This document shows, piece by piece, positions 27,248-35,247 of a stretch of 64,000 bases of DNA. The position numbers were made by a program, and so were the translations under genes. The first letter of the stretch is position 1. Each line of letters starts with the position of its first letter. The stretch is taken from NCBI GenBank assembly GCA_016707425.1, contig JADJHU010000008.1, forward strand, positions 62,001 through 126,000, given 5' to 3'. Origin of the DNA: Gammaproteobacteria bacterium. GTDB taxonomy: Bacteria; Pseudomonadota; Gammaproteobacteria; Steroidobacterales; Steroidobacteraceae. The notes below the pieces were generated by a model. That model had not been told where the DNA came from. It worked only from the letters and a program-made list of their open reading frames with translations, and did no database searches.

Positions 27248-27763
27248 TCAGTGCTTCTTCGGCGTCAGGACGAAGACCGGAAAACGCCGGTCGGTTCGCT
27301 GCTGGAATACCTCCCAGAGCGGCATGATCTTCACGAGGCTCGGCCAGATGGCCGCCCGCTCCGGCTCGGTGAGCAGCTGCACCTGCGCCTCCCACTTCTG
27401 GTCCTGGACCTGCACCCAGGCCTGGTTGTTGCTCCTGAGGTTCAGCGCCCACCCGGGATCGCCCCCGGCGCCGGCGAGCGATCCCACGATGATGTGTTTG
27501 TTGCCCTGCTGCACGAAGTTCAGGGCCGTAGTCACCCGCTTGCCGCTCTTGCGACCGATCGTCGTGATAAGCAGGCAGGGCAGCGGCGCAAGCTCCTGCC
27601 GGTAGCCCTCCTTGCCGCCCGTCGCCAGATAGGTCTCGACATGCGCCTTCGCATCGGCGCGAATGCGGTCCAGGGACTCGACGCGCTCGAGCGTCGCCCG
27701 CCAGTCTGCCTCGGAGATCCAGTCCGGCTTCTCGAGCTCACTCAGAGGCTTTACATAGGTCAT
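27248..27763 (-). CDS. Deazaflavin (F420)-dependent nitroreductase-family protein
   Basis: A 171-residue DDN-like split-barrel protein, paralogous to the one at 24170-24688. Signature: TTIGRKSGKRVTTALNFV, then IIVGSLAGAGGDPGWALNL. GGAGGAGTG precedes the ATG and a TATCAT -10-like element lies about 65 bp upstream (near 27827). It sits between the acyl-CoA dehydrogenase cassette and the CoA-transferases, and likely performs an F420- or flavin-dependent redox step on a pathway intermediate (inference). Confidence 0.86.
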   Translation of the reverse strand: MTYVKPLSELEKPDWISEADWRATLERVESLDRIRADAKAHVETYLATGGKEGYRQELAPLPCLLITTIGRKSGKRVTTALNFVQQGNKHIIVGSLAGAGGDPGWALNLRSNNQAWVQVQDQKWEAQVQLLTEPERAAIWPSLVKIMPLWEVFQQRTDRRFPVFVLTPKKH

Positions 27764-27866
27764 GGCACACTCCTCCGCAATCCCACGCAGGACCTGCGCG
27801 CTGGATCTGAATCCTCACCCATGGTGATGATAACTGTTCCCGCGCCCATTGGGCTGCAGGGCAAGT

Positions 27867-27885
27867 GCCCGGTCGGGCTCCGGGC
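27867..27885 (-). terminator. Candidate terminator after acyl-CoA dehydrogenase genes
   Basis: A GCCCGG / CCGGGC inverted repeat with a 7-nt loop lies about 20 bp beyond the dehydrogenase stop, in a 142-bp gap that otherwise shows no gene. No T-run follows, so this could be only a pause or attenuation site. Confidence 0.3.
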
Positions 27886-27905
27886 GCGATGTGTTCCCGA
27901 CACGC

Positions 27906-29015
27906 TCACAACAGCTTCGCAAGCCGGCGACGCCAGGGAGCCGCGCCGCCCTGGGCAAACTCGATTTCCTTGGCCTTGCGGGTCCAGAGATGCAGATCCG
28001 TCTCCCACATGAAACCCATGCCACCGAAAACCTGATGTGCCGTCAGGCAGGTGCGCACGAAGGACTCACTGCTGGCGCAGCGCGCCACAGCCACCTTGCA
28101 CTCCGCCGATTCCCCACTGTGAAGCTCGGTGACCGCCTCCCAGGCTGCGAGTCGAGCCGTTTCGGCATCCGCCCAGGCATCGGCCAGCATGTGTTGCACG
28201 GCCTGGAAGCTGCCGACCAGGCGCCCGAACTGGTGACGCTCACGGACATGGGCAATGGCCATCTCGAGCACCCGTTGTGTGCCGCCCGCCGCCGCCATGG
28301 AAAGGAAGGCTGCGCTGCGCTGGAGCATGGTCCGGAGATGCGGCGCTGCGTCGAGATCATTACCGAGGACCTGCTCGTGCTCGACCGCAACGCCATGGAA
28401 CCGCACCTCGTAGAGATGAGGGTGCGCGAGCGAGCGCAGGCGTACGAGCTCGACACCCGGCGCCGCTGGCGACAACGCCAGGAGCCGCACGCCGCCCCGC
28501 TCCCGCGCGACCACGAGCAGCAGATCGGCGTCCGCCGCACACTCGACGAAAAGTTTGCGACCGTTCAGCCTGAAACCTGCGCCCTGCGGCTCGAGATGCG
28601 TCTCGAGGCGCGGCGGATCAGGGTCGGCGGGACTTTCGAGGAGCGCCAGACTGACCTGCAGCTCTCCTCGGGCGAGCGCCGGGATCCAGCATCGCTTCTG
28701 GGCCTCACTGCCTGCGTCCTGGATCAGCGCACCGCAGCTCACCACACAGTCGATGAACCGCGTGGGATCGCAGGCGCGGCCGAGCTCCTCCACCACGACC
28801 GCAAGTGTGGCGGCGTCCACGGTCAGCCCGCCGCTGGCCTCCTCGAAAGGCAGCGCAAGCCAGCCCTGGGCCGCCATGCCCGCCCAGAGCGCCGCGGCCT
28901 CTCCGGGCTCGCCTTCGCGCACGCGCCGCACGAGGGCTGGCGGGCATTCGCGACTCAGGAAGCGTCGTGCCGCGTCCTGTACCTGGGACTGTTCCTGAGT
29001 GAGCTCGAGATCCAT
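27906..29015 (-). CDS. Acyl-CoA dehydrogenase subunit (degenerate, ChsE/FadE28-29-like)
   Basis: A 369-residue acyl-CoA dehydrogenase fold: helical N-terminal domain, middle beta domain, C-terminal four-helix bundle (RHQFGRLVGSFQAVQHMLADA, about 265-285). The FAD-site strand usually read YTEPxxGSD is altered here to LLESPADPD, and the usual RxGGTNEI tail is absent. In actinobacterial steroid degradation such weak subunits pair with a normal one as an alpha2beta2 dehydrogenase; the adjacent gene would be that partner. The next gene is 27 bp upstream in the same direction. Confidence 0.85.
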   Translation of the reverse strand: MDLELTQEQSQVQDAARRFLSRECPPALVRRVREGEPGEAAALWAGMAAQGWLALPFEEASGGLTVDAATLAVVVEELGRACDPTRFIDCVVSCGALIQDAGSEAQKRCWIPALARGELQVSLALLESPADPDPPRLETHLEPQGAGFRLNGRKLFVECAADADLLLVVARERGGVRLLALSPAAPGVELVRLRSLAHPHLYEVRFHGVAVEHEQVLGNDLDAAPHLRTMLQRSAAFLSMAAAGGTQRVLEMAIAHVRERHQFGRLVGSFQAVQHMLADAWADAETARLAAWEAVTELHSGESAECKVAVARCASSESFVRTCLTAHQVFGGMGFMWETDLHLWTRKAKEIEFAQGGAAPWRRRLAKLL

Positions 29016-29042
29016 GACGTGCGTGCGGATGCGCCAGAGCCC

Positions 29043-30212
29043 TCAGGCCCTTGGCAGCCCGAGCCCACGCTGGGCGATGATATCGCGCTGGATCTCGTTC
29101 GTGCCGCCACCGAAGCGCATCATGGGCGCCAGCAGCCACGCACCCACCAGCCGGCCCTCCATGGGAGCATGGGGCGAACCATATTCGAGTTGTCCGCAGG
29201 ATCCCAGGATCTTCATGCCCTCCTCAGTCAGCCTCTGTTCGAGCTCCGAGGCCAGCACTTTCTGCGCAGACGCCTCCGCCGTCGGCACCTTGCCCTGATC
29301 CACCATCCAGGCCGACCTGAAACACAGGAGCCGCAGGCGCTCGATCGCGATGTGCAGATTCACCAGCCGCTCCTGCACCACCGGATCCTCGAGCAGCGCA
29401 CGTCCGTCGCGCCTGAGATCCCGGCAGCACGCCAGAAGCTCGTCGAAGTTGCGCCGCAGGCGCGCGTACTTGCCCATGAAGATGCGCTCGAAGTCGAGCG
29501 CAACGGCCACGGTATAGAAGCCGCTGTTCGGCGCGCCGACCATTGCGCTGGCCGGGACACGCACGTGATCGAGGAAGACCTCGTTCGTGCGGATCGCACC
29601 CATGGTATAGAGCGGCCGGACCGTCACCCCCGGACTCTCCAGAGGCAGGATGAACACCGAAAGACCTTTATGGCGGGGCAGATCCGGGTCCGTACGTGCC
29701 AGCAGCCAGATGTGCGAGCAGTAGTGCGCACCGGTCGTGAACACCTTCTGCCCGGTGATCACGTACTCCCCGCCCTCGCGCTCCGCACGGGTAATGAGGC
29801 TTGCCAGGTCCGAGCCTGCTCCCGGTTCGGTGTAGCCAAGGCAGATCTCGAGTTCGCCGCGCAGGATGCGCGGCAGGTACGCCTGCTTCTGCGCCTCGGA
29901 CGCAACCTTCATGAGCGTCATGGCGAGGGACGTGATGGTGAGCCCACCATAGTGGATATCGCGCAGATCGAGCTCGTCATAGAAGATCATCTGCTCGATC
30001 ATGCTCTTGCCCTGTCCTCCGTACTCCTTCGGCCAGCCGATGCCGAGCCAGCCCTGCGCGCCGAGGACCCGAAGAAACGCCTTCGCGAGCGGCCCGGGCG
30101 TATGCGCCGACGTGGCGATTTCCTGGCGCAGTGCCGCGCTTACGTGCTCATCGAGGAAGCGCCTGATTTCCTCGCGAAACCGCTCCTGCTCCGGCGTGAA
30201 GCGGAAATCCAT
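29043..30212 (-). CDS. Acyl-CoA dehydrogenase (catalytic partner)
   Basis: A 389-residue flavin dehydrogenase forming a 2,3-double bond in an acyl-CoA and passing electrons to ETF. Present are GWPKEYGG, the FAD-binding CLGYTEPGAGSD, QKVFTTGAHY and RFGGGTNEIQRD at the C-terminus. With the degenerate neighbour it may form a heterotetramer typical of bulky, branched or steroid side-chain substrates. The start ATG is 2 bp past the ligase stop. ETF is supplied in part by the etfA gene at 42801. Confidence 0.9.
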   Translation of the reverse strand: MDFRFTPEQERFREEIRRFLDEHVSAALRQEIATSAHTPGPLAKAFLRVLGAQGWLGIGWPKEYGGQGKSMIEQMIFYDELDLRDIHYGGLTITSLAMTLMKVASEAQKQAYLPRILRGELEICLGYTEPGAGSDLASLITRAEREGGEYVITGQKVFTTGAHYCSHIWLLARTDPDLPRHKGLSVFILPLESPGVTVRPLYTMGAIRTNEVFLDHVRVPASAMVGAPNSGFYTVAVALDFERIFMGKYARLRRNFDELLACCRDLRRDGRALLEDPVVQERLVNLHIAIERLRLLCFRSAWMVDQGKVPTAEASAQKVLASELEQRLTEEGMKILGSCGQLEYGSPHAPMEGRLVGAWLLAPMMRFGGGTNEIQRDIIAQRGLGLPRA

Positions 30213-30214
30213 CC

Positions 30215-31870
30215 TCAGCTCTCCTGTCCGACAGGCAGCAGGTGCGCGCGGCCCCGGGTGGCGAACGAATCCTCGAGCGCAGCCATGTCGTGTCCAGTGA
30301 GCGGGCGATACGGACCGCTGCGCTCCCGGCGCCACCACACGGGATCGGTGCAGCGCCAGCCGCTGCGACTGAGCTCGCGCTTCAGCACCTTGTTCGTGGC
30401 GGTGACCGGCAGCCGCGGGCAAAGGCGTACGAAGCGCGGCAGCCATTTCGAGCCCAGGTCCTCCTGGCTCTCGAGGAAGCGGCCAAACTCCTCCGGGTCG
30501 ACTTGCCTCCCCGACACGATCTCGAGCGCCACCATGAGCTGATCCCCGACGGCGGCATCCGGCACGGCATACGCAGCCACCGCGGTCACGGCCGGGTGGC
30601 GAGCCAGGACCTGCTCGATCTGGATGACCGAGAGGTTCTCCCCGTCCACCCGCAGCCACTCGGAATCGCGGCCGGCAAAATAGAAGAAGCCGCGTTCATC
30701 GCGATAAGCAAGGTCTCCGCTCCAGTACGCTCCCTCACGAATGCGACGCTGCCGCGCTTCCGGATTACGCCAGTACCCTTCGAACAGCGCTTCGCCCTCG
30801 AGATTCACGAGCTCACCGATCGCCTGCTCACCATTCTGCAGGACGCCATGGGCATCGAAGCGCGCACGCGGACATTCCTGACCGGTCTCCGGATTCATGA
30901 CCCGGATGCTTTCGCTCGCGCCCACACCGATCGAGCCGCGCGGTGTCTCCGGCGTACGCAGGATGGTGATGCAGCCCTCCGAGGATCCGTAGTTGTCATA
31001 CACCTCGCAGCCGAAGCGCCGCGTGAAGTCGGCGATGTCCACGTCCGCTGCCTCGCTGCCGAAGGCGCTGCGCAGCGGGTTGTCCGCATCGTCCGGTCCC
31101 TCAGGAGTCGCGAGAATGTAGGCCAGCGGCTTGCCGACGTAGCAGAAGTGCGTGACGCCGTAGCGCCGGACATCCGGCAGGAAGCCCGAGGCCGAAAAGC
31201 GCCGGCGCAGGACCACCCTTGCGCGGGCCACGAGCGGCGGCAGCAACCCCATGAGCAGTCCGCTCGAATGGAACAGCGGCATGGGGACGTAGAACACCTC
31301 GGCCTCAGTAATCCCCTGCCGCTCGACCAGCATGCGGGCGTTGCGCAGGGCGCGTCCGTGGCTGTAGATCACTGCCTTGGGTGCCCCGCTCGTCCCGGAC
31401 GTGAAGATCAGAAAGCACCGGTCGTCGGGCGCGACAGAGACTTCAGGTGCGCTCGCGTCGCACGTCTCGAGCAGCGCATCGTAGCCCGGAGCCCCGACAT
31501 CGAGGACCCGCCTGACGCACGCGTCAGTCACAGTACCCAGTGCATCTCGATGGCGCGATTCGGTGACGAGGATCCGGCAGTCGGTATGCGCGACATCCCG
31601 TGCGAGATCCGTGCCCCGGCGCGTAGCATTGAGCGCCACGAACGTCGCGCCCGCAAGCGCACAGGCGCCGACCCAGAAGACGAATTCCGGAACGTTGTCC
31701 AGGAGCACGCCGACGTGCAGCGGTCCCGGCTGTCGCTCACGCAAAAGGCAGTGCGCGCGCCTCGCACAGGCCTCGGCGAGCTCGCCATAGCTCCAGCGAT
31801 CCTCCTCGAAGTCGAGTGCCGGACGCGGGTCACCGGGCTCGATGCGGAACACGTCGGCAACGGTCTCCAC
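30215..31870 (-). CDS. Acyl-CoA synthetase (FadD-type)
   Basis: A 551-residue AMP-forming ligase. It shows FTSGTSGAPKAV (P-loop, about 155-166), DNYGSSEG, YWSGDLAYRDE and the KVLKREL tail with catalytic Lys. The overall pattern is like the FadD17/very-long-chain type ligases. GTG start preceded by GGGAGGGGG. It lies inside the hydratase-dehydrogenase-aldolase cassette, so it should supply its acyl-CoA substrate. Substrate unknown. Confidence 0.9.
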   Translation of the reverse strand: METVADVFRIEPGDPRPALDFEEDRWSYGELAEACARRAHCLLRERQPGPLHVGVLLDNVPEFVFWVGACALAGATFVALNATRRGTDLARDVAHTDCRILVTESRHRDALGTVTDACVRRVLDVGAPGYDALLETCDASAPEVSVAPDDRCFLIFTSGTSGAPKAVIYSHGRALRNARMLVERQGITEAEVFYVPMPLFHSSGLLMGLLPPLVARARVVLRRRFSASGFLPDVRRYGVTHFCYVGKPLAYILATPEGPDDADNPLRSAFGSEAADVDIADFTRRFGCEVYDNYGSSEGCITILRTPETPRGSIGVGASESIRVMNPETGQECPRARFDAHGVLQNGEQAIGELVNLEGEALFEGYWRNPEARQRRIREGAYWSGDLAYRDERGFFYFAGRDSEWLRVDGENLSVIQIEQVLARHPAVTAVAAYAVPDAAVGDQLMVALEIVSGRQVDPEEFGRFLESQEDLGSKWLPRFVRLCPRLPVTATNKVLKRELSRSGWRCTDPVWWRRERSGPYRPLTGHDMAALEDSFATRGRAHLLPVGQES

Positions 31871-31884
31871 GGTCCCCCTCCCGC

Positions 31885-32322
31885 TCAGGTCAGCGCGCGC
31901 GCCGGCAACAGCACCGTGGCGCTCGCGGGTACGAGCCGTTCGCCCTTCGCATTCTCCTCCCAGACTTCGAGGTCGACAGCCGGACGGCCGTCCATGCTGT
32001 GCTTCTTCAGCACCCGGCCCTTCAGCGTCAGCGGCTCGCCGGGGAAGGCCATGCCCCGGTTGGAATACGCGAACTTCTTCAGAAAGCCCTTCGGGCCCAT
32101 CCAGGCCGTGACGAAAGCCGAAAGCTGCGCGCCCTGCAGCGGCCCGTGCACCAGGATCGTCGGCAGCCGCTCGGTCTGTGCGTATTTCTCGTCATAGTGA
32201 ATGCGGTGGGCGTTCCGCGTGACGGCGCTGTAGAGAAACATCTGCGTCGTGCCCACCGACCGGGTGGCCGTGGGCAGTTCCATGCCCTCGGTCACGTCCT
32301 CGTAGTAGCGCTGTTCGCTCAT
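31885..32322 (-). CDS. MaoC-like hotdog dehydratase (ChsH1-like)
   Basis: A 145-residue single hotdog domain. A probable hydratase half-site is seen in RNAHRIHYDEKYAQ (Asp/His pair of the R-specific hydratase motif). In steroid side-chain catabolism ChsH1 of this type works with ChsH2 as a heteromeric enoyl-CoA hydratase; the next gene (32344) carries the complementary hotdog. Spacing of 21 bp to that gene supports joint function. Confidence 0.83.
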   Translation of the reverse strand: MSEQRYYEDVTEGMELPTATRSVGTTQMFLYSAVTRNAHRIHYDEKYAQTERLPTILVHGPLQGAQLSAFVTAWMGPKGFLKKFAYSNRGMAFPGEPLTLKGRVLKKHSMDGRPAVDLEVWEENAKGERLVPASATVLLPARALT

Positions 32323-32343
32323 CCGGGGTCTCCCGTACGCCGC

Positions 32344-33285
32344 TCAGCGGCAGATGATCGTGTTGACTTCCACCGCAACCTTCTCACCATGCTGATTGCA
32401 GTAAGTTCCTTCGATCCGCACGAACACCGAAGGTCCGCTGGCACCACGTCGCTCGACGATGTCCAGGACCCTGTACTGCCGCGTCAGCACATCTCCCGGG
32501 CGCAGCTCGCGGAACCACTCGATCTCGAGGCCCCCGAACAGTTTTCGCTTGAGCGTCACGGGCGGAAAGATCACGCCGCGGTGTTCCAGGGCGGTACCGT
32601 CCTCCGAGAGCTCGTGCAGGGGCCGGTCGATGTCGAAGGGGATGGAGACGAACATCGGTGGCGCACTCACGCCCCCGGGCGTTGCCAGGTCGAGCCAGCG
32701 CGGATCGAGATCATCCACGGCGTAGCAGTAGCGCCGGATCTCCTCGGCGGTGACCGGATAACCCGTAACCGCCTCCCCCGTGCGCCCGACATAGGCGAGC
32801 ACCTCGGGTGTGAGCGCCGACACCTCGGGCAGCGGCGCCTGCCGCGCGCCTCCCTCCGCCCTGGCGTCGCTGCGCAGGCTTTCGTCAGCCGGCTGAAAAC
32901 GCAGCAGCATCGTCCTGCCGTCCGCCTGCTTCTCGAAGACCGGTGCCAGACGCATCCCGATGCGGATGTCTTCGTCCCGCAGGTTCACGAGGGTGCTCGT
33001 GAGTTTCGGGCCCTCGTCGAGCTCGACCACGGCGAGCCGCTGAGGCACCTCATCGGCAAACAGCGGATGCGTCGGCCGGCGTGCGATGGTGTACGTATAC
33101 AGTGTGCCCGTGCCGGCCACCTCCCGCCAATCGAGCTCGGGTGAGAGGCATGCCGGGCAGCACGTGCGTGGGTAATAGAACACGGTCGAGCAGGCTCGGC
33201 ATTGCTGAAGCCTGAGCTTGCCCTCGGCGAGAGCGTTCCAGAATGGACGCGTCGCGGGTGTGGGCACGGGAACCGGCTTCTTCAT
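32344..33285 (-). CDS. DUF35 (Zn-ribbon/OB) fused to FAS1-like hotdog dehydratase (ChsH2-like)
   Basis: A 313-residue fusion. Residues about 1-130 form a DUF35 module: rubredoxin-like zinc ribbon with four Cys (LQQCRACSTVFYYPRTCCPAC) and an OB fold (GTLYTYTIARRP). Residues about 160-313 form a hotdog of the FAS1-like dehydratase type (YPVTAEEIRRYCYAVDDLDP, then a hotdog helix and RPGDVLTRQYRV). Actinobacterial ChsH2 has the same two modules in the opposite order. DUF35 is the docking part for a thiolase-like aldolase, which is the adjacent gene 2 bp away. This suggests a hydratase-aldolase complex. Confidence 0.82.
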   Translation of the reverse strand: MKKPVPVPTPATRPFWNALAEGKLRLQQCRACSTVFYYPRTCCPACLSPELDWREVAGTGTLYTYTIARRPTHPLFADEVPQRLAVVELDEGPKLTSTLVNLRDEDIRIGMRLAPVFEKQADGRTMLLRFQPADESLRSDARAEGGARQAPLPEVSALTPEVLAYVGRTGEAVTGYPVTAEEIRRYCYAVDDLDPRWLDLATPGGVSAPPMFVSIPFDIDRPLHELSEDGTALEHRGVIFPPVTLKRKLFGGLEIEWFRELRPGDVLTRQYRVLDIVERRGASGPSVFVRIEGTYCNQHGEKVAVEVNTIICR

Positions 33286-33287
33286 GA

Positions 33288-34481
33288 TCAGGCTCCCTGC
33301 AGGATGAGCACGGCCTGCTCACTCATGATGCCGCCATTGCCGGTCACGAGCGCCGTATCGCAGGCGCGCACCTGATTCGCCCCGGCGCGACCCATGATCT
33401 GGCGCGTGGCATCGATCACGTGATGCATGCCGCCGGCCATGCCGGTCTGGCCGAAGGACAGCTGTCCACCCCAGGTATTGCAGGGGAAATCGCCCCTGCA
33501 GCTGAGATCATGCTCCAGAACGAAGCGCGCGCCCTCGCCCTTCGCACAGAAACCGGCATCCTCGAGCGTCATCAGCACGGTGATCGTGTAGCAGTCGTAG
33601 ATCGACACCATGTCGAGATCATCATGGCGGACGCCGGCCATCGCGATTGCGCGCCGCGCTGCTTCGGCAATCGGCGTCCTGAGCAGGTCGGCCGCGTAGG
33701 TGGGAGTCTTGAAGGCCAGGCGCTCCCCGAAGCCCCTGACCCACACTGGGCGCTTCCTCAGCCGGCCGGCCCGCTCCCTGCCCGCCAGGACCACGGCCGC
33801 GCCGCCCGCAACGGGCATGACGATCTCGAGCATATGGATGGGATCGGAGATCATCGGGCTCGCGAGCACATCTTCGATGGTGATCGGCTTGCCATGAAAG
33901 AGCGCATCCGGATTCCCGCACGCACTCGTGCGCTGGTCCACCGCGATCTTGGCGAGTGCGCGCGGATCGTAGCCGTAACGTGAAGCGTAGCGATTGGCGA
34001 TCTGCGCGTAACCGCAGTTCTGCGCCACATTGCCGTAAGGAATGTCGAACTCGGCCTGTGGCGAGCCGTATTCCGCGCTCGAGGCGCCGAAGGGGAACGG
34101 GTGCGGCTTCGGCTCGGGCGGTGACGGCAGCGGTCCTCCCGGGAACGCGCACACCACGACGTCTGCAGCACCGAGCTCGATGGCCGCGGCAGCCCGCCAT
34201 ACTGCGCCTGCGGCGCTCGCGCCGCCGAGATCGATACTCTCGGCAAAACCCAGTTCGAGTCCCATGTACTCGGCAAGTGTCGCCGGTCCGAACATCCCGG
34301 ACTCGGCGATCGACGAGGTCACGATACCGTCGACCTCGCGCTTGTCGATTCCCGCATCCGCGAGCGCCAGGCGCGTGAGCTGCGCCCACTGCTCGATACT
34401 GGTGAGCGGAGGGCCGGAGGGCTTCTTCTCCGGCTTCAGCTCGACATAACCGACGACCGCCGCCTCGCCTCTCAGTCCCAT
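33288..34481 (-). CDS. Thiolase-fold protein lacking nucleophilic Cys (Ltp2-like retro-aldolase)
   Basis: A 397-residue SCP2/lipid-transfer-type thiolase fold. At the usual nucleophile position it reads LGGASAAG rather than a Cys-containing strand, and the GHP histidine position reads SFGQTGMAGG. Such Cys-less members (Ltp2 in steroid side-chain degradation) do not do Claisen chemistry; they cleave a beta-hydroxyacyl-CoA by retro-aldol with tyrosines (the IYDCYT region here) and depend on a DUF35 partner. The DUF35 fusion starts 2 bp downstream. A TTGACA box lies about 75 bp upstream. Good Shine-Dalgarno GGGAGAG. Confidence 0.87.
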   Translation of the reverse strand: MGLRGEAAVVGYVELKPEKKPSGPPLTSIEQWAQLTRLALADAGIDKREVDGIVTSSIAESGMFGPATLAEYMGLELGFAESIDLGGASAAGAVWRAAAAIELGAADVVVCAFPGGPLPSPPEPKPHPFPFGASSAEYGSPQAEFDIPYGNVAQNCGYAQIANRYASRYGYDPRALAKIAVDQRTSACGNPDALFHGKPITIEDVLASPMISDPIHMLEIVMPVAGGAAVVLAGRERAGRLRKRPVWVRGFGERLAFKTPTYAADLLRTPIAEAARRAIAMAGVRHDDLDMVSIYDCYTITVLMTLEDAGFCAKGEGARFVLEHDLSCRGDFPCNTWGGQLSFGQTGMAGGMHHVIDATRQIMGRAGANQVRACDTALVTGNGGIMSEQAVLILQGA

Positions 34482-34532
34482 GATCTCTCCCGGGAATGCC
34501 CGAGCACCAAGACTTCCGTACCGCCTGCCTTG

Positions 34533-34561
34533 AGAAAACTACCCATGACCCCGTCTGTCAA
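34533..34561 (-). promoter_or_regulatory. Candidate promoter of the aldolase-ligase-dehydrogenase cassette
   Basis: A perfect TTGACA (minus strand, 34561-34556) is followed after 17 nt by TTTTCT (3 of 6 to the -10 box), about 52 bp before the first ATG. Only the -35 box is convincing. Confidence 0.28.
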
Positions 34562-34590
34562 GCGTGCCGGCGGAATCCGCTCAGAGCACG

Positions 34591-35136
34591 CTACGGTAAC
34601 GGATCGGTGCGGCGGAGCAATGAAAGGAAGCGATACGATGGGTCGTCCGCATCCGGCCGGCCGGGATTCGAGGCAGCCGCCGACCGTGCCCAGCTCATGC
34701 TGTTGAACGGTCGCTCATCAACCCAGTCCAGGGCGAGCCCGCGGCGCAGGAAGCGCCATTCGCCATCACGGCGCTCGTATCGATCCAGATATCGCCCGCC
34801 AATGATGACTTCGCGCTGTTCGGGAGGATGAGTGCGGTGATAGGCCACCGTATAGATCTCGCCCTCCGCGAAGTCGCCTTCGACCGCGAACAGCGCATTG
34901 CTGATGCTGTGCACCGTCGCCTCGTAGCGCGCAAGGATCGATGGCAGCCACTCGACAAACTGCTGCGCGGTGCCGCGGAAGAGCCGGCCGTGATCGTCGA
35001 TGGCATCGTGGTGGTACAGGCTGCGCACCAGCCCATAGTCACGCCGGTCGATCGCACGGCAATAGCGCAGCACGAGCTCATGGAGCGCGAACTTGTCGAG
35101 TGCAATCTGCCACATTTCAGATGTGGCCGATGACAT
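34591..35136 (-). CDS. NTF2/SnoaL-like protein
   Basis: A 181-residue cone-shaped NTF2-like fold. Seen are the leading helix LVLRYCRAIDRRDYGLVRSLYHHDAIDDHG, typical of SnoaL-like polyketide cyclases and ketosteroid isomerases, and the WRFLRRG late strand. It has an extra 30-residue tail. Such enzymes do isomerisation, dehydration or ring chemistry, or only bind small hydrophobic ligands. It lies downstream of the second TonB receptor and 110 bp upstream of the aldolase cassette in the same direction. Confidence 0.72.
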   Translation of the reverse strand: MSSATSEMWQIALDKFALHELVLRYCRAIDRRDYGLVRSLYHHDAIDDHGRLFRGTAQQFVEWLPSILARYEATVHSISNALFAVEGDFAEGEIYTVAYHRTHPPEQREVIIGGRYLDRYERRDGEWRFLRRGLALDWVDERPFNSMSWARSAAASNPGRPDADDPSYRFLSLLRRTDPLP

Positions 35137-35188
35137 CGCCGCCCCGGTACCCGTCCGGACTGCTCCGCTGCTGATCGGTGCAACGACC

Positions 35189-35223
35189 CTGCTCCCGGGG
35201 ATCTGGATCCTCCCCGGGAGCAG
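35189..35223 (-). terminator. 13-bp perfect hairpin after the TonB receptor
   Basis: CTGCTCCCGGGGA, a 9-nt loop and TCCCCGGGAGCAG form a perfect 13-bp stem starting 25 bp beyond the receptor stop. Stability suits a terminator; no T-tract follows on the transcribed side, so it may instead protect the mRNA 3' end. Confidence 0.5.
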
Positions 35224-35247
35224 GCTCAGGTCGTTCCGCCCTTCGGC

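Noticed and set aside
27849..30542. Very long open frame opposite the acyl-CoA dehydrogenase and ligase genes
   Set aside because: GC-rich codon bias opens antisense frames; the sense frames carry full conserved motifs.
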